Source: Acidithiobacillus ferruginosus (lineage in GTDB: Bacteria; Pseudomonadota; Gammaproteobacteria; Acidithiobacillales; Acidithiobacillaceae). Taken from it: 35,460 nt of DNA. Shown piece after piece: positions 31,817 through 35,460 of the stretch. Numbering within the stretch: the stretch's first letter is position 1; each line of letters begins with the position of its first letter. The position numbers and the translations under genes are program-made. The notes under the pieces are model-generated. The model did not search any database, was not told the origin of the DNA, and saw nothing but the letters and a program-made list of their open reading frames with translations. The DNA lies in assembly GCF_018854495.1 (NCBI RefSeq), contig NZ_JABBDR010000273.1, positions 1 to 35,460 on the forward strand, written 5' to 3'.

Positions 31817-32667
31817 ATGGCTTATAAAAAGACGATCCCTCTCAGCATCGAAACCCTCACCCACGACGAGGCGACGCGCAAGAACATCCCCACCGCCGAA
31901 TATCAGGCGGTGATGCGGCAGGACGAGCAACAGCCGGTGCGGGTGGAGTACCCCCGGCAGGCCGCCGGGCTGGAGGACGAAAAGCGCAGCCGCAACCCCG
32001 ACCTCGATCCCCAGCTCATCTGGCGCGGCAAGGATCGGCAGGACTGGTCCAGCCTCGTGGTGCATGCGCCGCCCCTCTATATCCAGGAAAAGGTCCACCC
32101 CAAAGTCCTCATTGACGACCTCCGGCGCTTTCAGGCGAGGAACTCGGCATCGGGCACGAGGGGGCAGGAGGACGGCCAGCAGATCGACCTCTTCGCCGAC
32201 TTCAACGGCCTGCCCGACGCCAACGCCAAGACCGAGTTCTACCAGCACGACGCCCACTGGGCCAATCGCATGATCCTCGGCGACAGCCTGCAGGTCATGG
32301 CCAGCCTGGCCGAGCGCGAAGGCCTGCGCGGTCAGGTGCAGTGCATCTACTTCGATCCACCCTACGGCATCAAATTCAACAGCAACTTCCAGTGGTCCAC
32401 CACCAGTCGCGACGTCAAGGACGGCAATACCGAGCACATCACCCGCGAGCCGGAACAGGTCAAGGCCTTCCGCGACACCTGGAGGGACGGGATTCACTCC
32501 TACCTGACTTACTTGCGCGACCGGCTCACCGTGGCGAGGGATTTGTTGACGGATTCCGGGTCGATTTTTGTGCAGATTGGGGATGAGAATGTGCACAGGG
32601 TGCGGGCGGTGATGGATGAGGTGTTTGGTGAAACAAATTTCGTGTCGCAGATAACAGTAGTTAAAAC
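31817..32667 (+). pseudogene. DNA methyltransferase (mod), 5' part, broken by IS66
   Basis: Codons from ATG 31817 encode the start of a site-specific DNA (adenine-N6) methyltransferase: 'HDAHWANRMILGDSLQVMASLAEREGLRGQVQCIYFDPPYGIKFNSNFQ' with the catalytic DPPY (about residue 180), then 'YLTYLRDRLTVARDLLTDSGSIFVQIGDENVHRVRAVMDEVFGETNFVSQI'. The frame is cut after 'VVKT' by the IS66 element. The DPPY-first order and the Mod-type spacing fit type III or related systems. The SAM-binding FxGxG region is not in this part. The reading frame resumes on the far side of the element (35214-35383). Confidence 0.85.
32660..32667. repeat. 8-bp target-site duplication, left copy
   Basis: GTTAAAAC stands directly left of the IS66 inverted repeat and is repeated exactly at 35206-35213. 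Eight base pairs is the usual IS66 target duplication. Confidence 0.95.
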
Positions 32668-32755
32668 GTAAGCGGTAACTGAGCGGCGTTGTATTCCGGA
32701 TTTTTCAGAGGTGCAGAATGGTCTCCCAGGACATGGACTGAGGAGATCATGGGTG

Positions 32756-33118
32756 ATGGCATCGGAGACACAGAGAAAGTACCAGCGGCGCAGCGCGGAA
32801 GGCTGGCGGGCGCTATTGGCGCAGCAGGCGGTCAGCGGCCTGACTATTGGGGCGTTTTGCCGCAAGGTGTCCGTGAGTACGGCGAGTTTCTACCGCTGGC
32901 GGGAGTTGCTGCAAAAGAACGGCGATTCAGGCATGGCGGCGGCTGTGACCGATCGCGTTCCGACAGCCATGGCACCCCGCCGCACGCCGGATTTCGTGGA
33001 TCTGGGCGCGCTGGAAGATTTGGCAGCACCTGTGCCGCGCGACGATGCCGCATCGCCACGCGTGGAACTCCGCCTGGAATTAGGCGGTGGCCTGGTCCTG
33101 CACTTGGTCCGTGGCTGA
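32756..33118 (+). CDS. tnpA: IS66 accessory protein TnpA
   Basis: The 120-residue protein has the N-terminal HTH region of IS66 TnpA: 'WRALLAQQAVSGLTIGAFCRKVSVSTASFYRWRELL', followed by a variable linker and 'PRVELRLELGGGLVLHLVRG' at the C-terminus. It is an IS66 accessory factor needed with TnpB and TnpC in characterised members. The ATG at 32756 is used; the tnpB start overlaps its stop (TGATG). Confidence 0.85.
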   Translation: MASETQRKYQRRSAEGWRALLAQQAVSGLTIGAFCRKVSVSTASFYRWRELLQKNGDSGMAAAVTDRVPTAMAPRRTPDFVDLGALEDLAAPVPRDDAASPRVELRLELGGGLVLHLVRG

Positions 33119-33468
33119 TGTTTTTTCCGGAAGGTCAGGTACGGGTGCATCTCTGCGGCCAGCCGGTGGATATGCGTAAGTCTTATGACGGGCTGTATGC
33201 CCTGACCCGCAATACCCTGCACCGGGACCCGCTGTCCGGTCACCTTTTCGTCTTCATCAACCGACGGGCCACCCAGATGAAAGTGCTGTACTGGGACCGC
33301 ACTGGATTCTGTCTCTGGGCCAAGCGCCTGGAGCAGGGTCGATTTCTCTCGGACTGGCAGAATGTCACGCCGCGGGAAATGGATTGGACCGGCCTCAAGC
33401 TGATGCTCGAAGGCATTGAGCCGGGGCATCTGCGCAAGCGTTATAAAGGGCCGATAAATGCGCAATAA
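33118..33468 (+). CDS. tnpB: IS66 accessory protein TnpB
   Basis: The 116-residue protein is the IS66 Orf2 type: 'VHLCGQPVDMRKSYDGLYALTRNTLHRDPLSGHLFVFINRRATQMKVLYWDRTGFCLWAKRLEQGRF' is the near-invariant family core. Its ATG overlaps the tnpA stop, and its end overlaps the tnpC start. Role in transposition is accessory. Confidence 0.96.
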   Translation: MFFPEGQVRVHLCGQPVDMRKSYDGLYALTRNTLHRDPLSGHLFVFINRRATQMKVLYWDRTGFCLWAKRLEQGRFLSDWQNVTPREMDWTGLKLMLEGIEPGHLRKRYKGPINAQ

Positions 33469-35173
33469 CCAAGCGTTTTTATGGACAAAAGTGCCCGTTA
33501 TTGATACGATTTTGCTCATGAAAGCGACGACGGCAGCAGCCCTTTTCCCCACGCCTTTGAGCCTCGAACAGGCGGCGGCTTTTACCCCGCAGCAGGTGCT
33601 CATGGCGGTGCAGGGATGGCAGCTTGCCGAACAACAAGCCGCAGCCTTCCAACAGCAACTGACGGCCTTCAAAGAACAGATCGATGCCTTGAAACATCAA
33701 CTCGACTGGTTCAAGCGCCAGACCTTCGGGCAGAAGAGCGAAAAGCGGATCCCGGAAGCACCGGCCAACCAGCTCAGTTTGGGTGAGACGATGGAGATGG
33801 AAGCGGCGGTCCCCCCCGCCACATCACCCACCCGTCTGGTCCCTGCCCATCAACGGAAGGTCTTGCGCTCAGCAGAAGACAAAGCGGAAGCCGTGCCCTT
33901 CTTCGATGAAAACCGGGTGCCGGTAGAAACCATCGAGGTCCCCAACCCGGAAATAGCCGACCTGACGCCGGAGCAGTACACCGTCATCGGCAGCAAAGAG
34001 ACCTACCGTTTGGCGCAACAGCCCGGCAGTTATGTGGTGATCAAATACGTCCGCCCGGTGATCAAGCGCCTCGACACCCAGACCATCAGCTGTCCGCCCG
34101 CTCCGGTGGGCGTTCTCGAAGGCAGCCGCGCCGACGTCAGCTTCGCAGCCGGGATGACGGTGGACAAGTTCCTCTACCATCTGCCGCTCTACCGCATTCA
34201 TCAGCGCTTGCAGGATATGGGTTTTACCTTAAGCCGGGTCTGGCTGACCCAACTGATGCAGCGGATCGTGAGCCTCCTGGACCCCATTTACAACGCCCAG
34301 TTCGACTCCATCCGCGCTTCCCGGGTCAAGGCCATGGATGAAACCCCCATCAAAGCCGGTCTGCAAGGACCGGGGAAAATGAAGCAGGGCTATTTCTGGC
34401 CGGTCTATGGCGAGCGGGACGAGATCTGCTTCCCCTACTGCGAGAGCCGCCGGGCAGAACATGTGGATCAGCTCCTGGGACTGACGGCACCACCCGGTGC
34501 CGTGCTGATCACCGATGGTTATGCGGCCTATAGCCGCTACGAGAAGAAAACGGAAGGGCTGACCCATGCCCAGTGCTGGGCGCATACCCGCCGTGAATTC
34601 TTCGAGAGCCAGGACGCCGATCCGCAGCGGGCGGCCGTGGCGCTGGAAATGATCGGCAGTATCTATGCGGTGGAAGCCGAGATTCGGGATCGGGGACTGA
34701 AAGGCGCCAAAAAGCAGGATGTCCGGCTGACCAAAGCCAAGCCTCTGGTGGAAGAATTCTTCACCTGGGTGGCCGACACGGCCGCCGATACCGGATTACT
34801 GCCCAGCAATCCCATGAGCAAAGCCTTGGCCTATGCCCACAAACGCCGGGCGGGGCTGGAGGTCTTCCTCAGCGATGCCGATGTGCCCATCGACACAAAT
34901 CATCTGGAAAGAGGCTTGCGGGTGATTCCCGTGGGTCGAAAAAATTGGCTCTTCTGTTGGACGGAGCTGGGTGCCAAGCAGGTGGGCATCGTGCAGAGTC
35001 TGCTGACCACTTGCCGCCTCCACGACATCAATCCCTATGACTATCTGGTCGATGTCTTGCAGCGGGTCGGCCAGCATCCCAGCTCACGCGTCGCCGAGTT
35101 GACGCCAAGGCTCTGGAAAGAACACTTCGCGGCCAACCCCCTGCGCTCGGACCTCTATAACATCTCGAACTAA
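33458..35173 (+). CDS. tnpC: IS66-family transposase TnpC
   Basis: The 571-residue transposase has an N-terminal leucine-zipper-like coil ('QWLAEQQAAAFQQQLTAFKEQIDALKHQLDWFKRQTFG' region, IS66 N-domain), a modified zinc region, and the DDE catalytic core: 'VKAMDETPIKAG' (first D), 'AVLITDGYAAYSRYE' (second D), 'CWAHTRREFFE', and 'DTNHLERGLRVIPVGRKNWLF' (E). C-terminal 'LLTTCRLHDINPYDYLVDVLQRV' is standard for the family. ATG at 33458 overlaps tnpB; ATG at 33518 is an alternative start. It appears intact. Confidence 0.96.
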   Translation: MRNNQAFLWTKVPVIDTILLMKATTAAALFPTPLSLEQAAAFTPQQVLMAVQGWQLAEQQAAAFQQQLTAFKEQIDALKHQLDWFKRQTFGQKSEKRIPEAPANQLSLGETMEMEAAVPPATSPTRLVPAHQRKVLRSAEDKAEAVPFFDENRVPVETIEVPNPEIADLTPEQYTVIGSKETYRLAQQPGSYVVIKYVRPVIKRLDTQTISCPPAPVGVLEGSRADVSFAAGMTVDKFLYHLPLYRIHQRLQDMGFTLSRVWLTQLMQRIVSLLDPIYNAQFDSIRASRVKAMDETPIKAGLQGPGKMKQGYFWPVYGERDEICFPYCESRRAEHVDQLLGLTAPPGAVLITDGYAAYSRYEKKTEGLTHAQCWAHTRREFFESQDADPQRAAVALEMIGSIYAVEAEIRDRGLKGAKKQDVRLTKAKPLVEEFFTWVADTAADTGLLPSNPMSKALAYAHKRRAGLEVFLSDADVPIDTNHLERGLRVIPVGRKNWLFCWTELGAKQVGIVQSLLTTCRLHDINPYDYLVDVLQRVGQHPSSRVAELTPRLWKEHFAANPLRSDLYNISN

Positions 35174-35205
35174 GCCGCAAGATACGCCGCTCAGTTACCG
35201 CTTAC

Positions 35206-35213
35206 GTTAAAAC
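35206..35213. repeat. 8-bp target-site duplication, right copy
   Basis: GTTAAAAC immediately after the right inverted repeat, identical to 32660-32667. Removing the element and one copy restores the mod frame (...VVKT-TSATSQ...). Confidence 0.95.
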
Positions 35214-35383
35214 AACAAGCGCAACATCCCAATATTTGGCAGGCACATGCGATTTTTTATTATGGTTTGCCAAAGACTCGTCTTGCTTAAAATATCGTCA
35301 ACCTCTGGTTGAAAAGGAAGCGGGGAAGACAGGTGCTGCTCTCTACAATCGCATTCAGTCTGCTGATGGAGCCATTGTAAGAT
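35214..35383 (+). pseudogene. DNA methyltransferase (mod), continuation after IS66
   Basis: In frame with the 5' part once the IS66 and one duplication are removed, this reads TSATSQYLAGTCDFLLWFAK, then 'LKYRQPLVEKEAGKTGAALYNRI', the usual Mod region after the catalytic site ('D-Y-L-W-A-K'). It ends at a second IS-type terminus (35384), after which a stop comes within a few codons. The rest of the gene may lie beyond that element, outside the window. Confidence 0.8.
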
Positions 35384-35460
35384 TGAACCGCCCCGGATTT
35401 TGAGGAGGCTCCTTTTTCCAAGAGAATGGAGTCATGATGAACAAAGCTAAAACACCCAAA
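35384..35460 (+). mobile_element. left end of a second insertion sequence, probably IS3 family
   Basis: The string TGAACCGCCCCGGATTT at 35384 resembles the inverted-repeat tip of a group of IS3-family elements. It is followed by GGAGG-rich leader and, after TGGAG, ATGATG at 35433 encoding MMNKAKTPK..., which could be the basic start of an OrfA transposase. Only 77 bp are visible. Family assignment is from memory of the end sequence and is not certain. Confidence 0.5.
35433..35460 (+). CDS. probable transposase OrfA, first codons only
   Basis: ATG ATG AAC AAA GCT AAA ACA CCC AAA gives MMNKAKTPK and then leaves the window. AATGGAG precedes it. Basic Lys-rich starts of this kind are common for IS3 OrfA proteins. 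Nine codons cannot prove the product; the call rests on the adjacent IS-like end. Confidence 0.35.

Larger units (their letters stand above)
32668..35205 (+). mobile_element. complete IS66-family insertion sequence
   Basis: The element is 2538 bp, bounded by perfect 21-bp inverted repeats (32668-32688 and 35185-35205, tip GTAAGCGGTAACTGAGC) and flanked by the 8-bp duplication GTTAAAAC. It carries the three standard IS66 genes tnpA, tnpB and tnpC in overlapping order, all intact. It lies inside the mod gene in the same orientation. The intact ends and genes suggest recent insertion and possible activity. Confidence 0.97.

Noticed and set aside
1..35460. CRISPR arrays, rRNA operons, complete tRNA genes
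   Set aside because: No regularly spaced repeats, rRNA-like sequence or full cloverleaf was seen; only the tRNA-Phe 3' fragment.

Overview
The window looks like chromosome of an acidophilic gammaproteobacterial-type chemolithotroph, most probably Acidithiobacillus. This is inferred from overall gene style, an argS/ksgA/pdxA/mla core that is clearly proteobacterial, GC-rich housekeeping genes, and many insertion-sequence remnants; no 16S rRNA is present to prove it. About the first 17.6 kb is ordinary core chromosome, 17.6-26.5 kb is accessory, and 26.5 kb to the end appears to be an island anchored at a tRNA-Phe gene.

Core part (1-17616): the first codons of a LysR regulator diverge from an EmrB/QacA-type MFS exporter. 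Then come argS and a SPOR-domain membrane protein, which meet a convergent ybjN-like/ksgA pair. An HNH endonuclease follows, and then a long leftward block: mlaFEDCB (phospholipid transport), a lone ABC-2 type ATPase, an Hsp15-like S4 protein and pdxA. Rightward again are speD and speE (spermidine synthesis) with a strong intrinsic terminator between them. Leftward are a histidine phosphatase, an aquaporin with an N-terminal frameshift, and a VIT1-like metal transporter. Rightward are a DUF423 protein, a rhodanese and a second, divergent spermidine-synthase-like protein.

Accessory part (17617-26505): a BRO-N-like small protein, an unrecognised exported protein and an IS21-like end remnant precede the most interesting locus. 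Four contiguous 11-bp Pho-box-type repeats, followed at canonical spacing by a -10 element, drive a TonB-dependent outer-membrane receptor, a private ExbB-ExbD-TonB energiser and a Tat-exported PhoD-like phosphodiesterase/phosphatase. I read this as a PhoB-controlled, self-contained system for capturing and dephosphorylating an organic phosphorus compound. A DUF6868 membrane protein follows.

Island part (26506-35460): a 46-nt 3' fragment of tRNA-Phe (minus strand) marks an attachment-site scar lying inside a decayed IS3 element. To its right are a DUF2188 protein, a possible 22-aa peptide and a defence operon: a large helicase-nuclease (type III Res / BPTD_3080-like), an addiction-module antitoxin-like protein, DinD, and a DNA methyltransferase (mod). 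The mod gene is broken by a complete IS66 element (21-bp inverted repeats, 8-bp target duplication) and, about 170 bp further on, by what looks like the end of a second, IS3-type element. The nuclease is therefore intact while its modification partner is disrupted.
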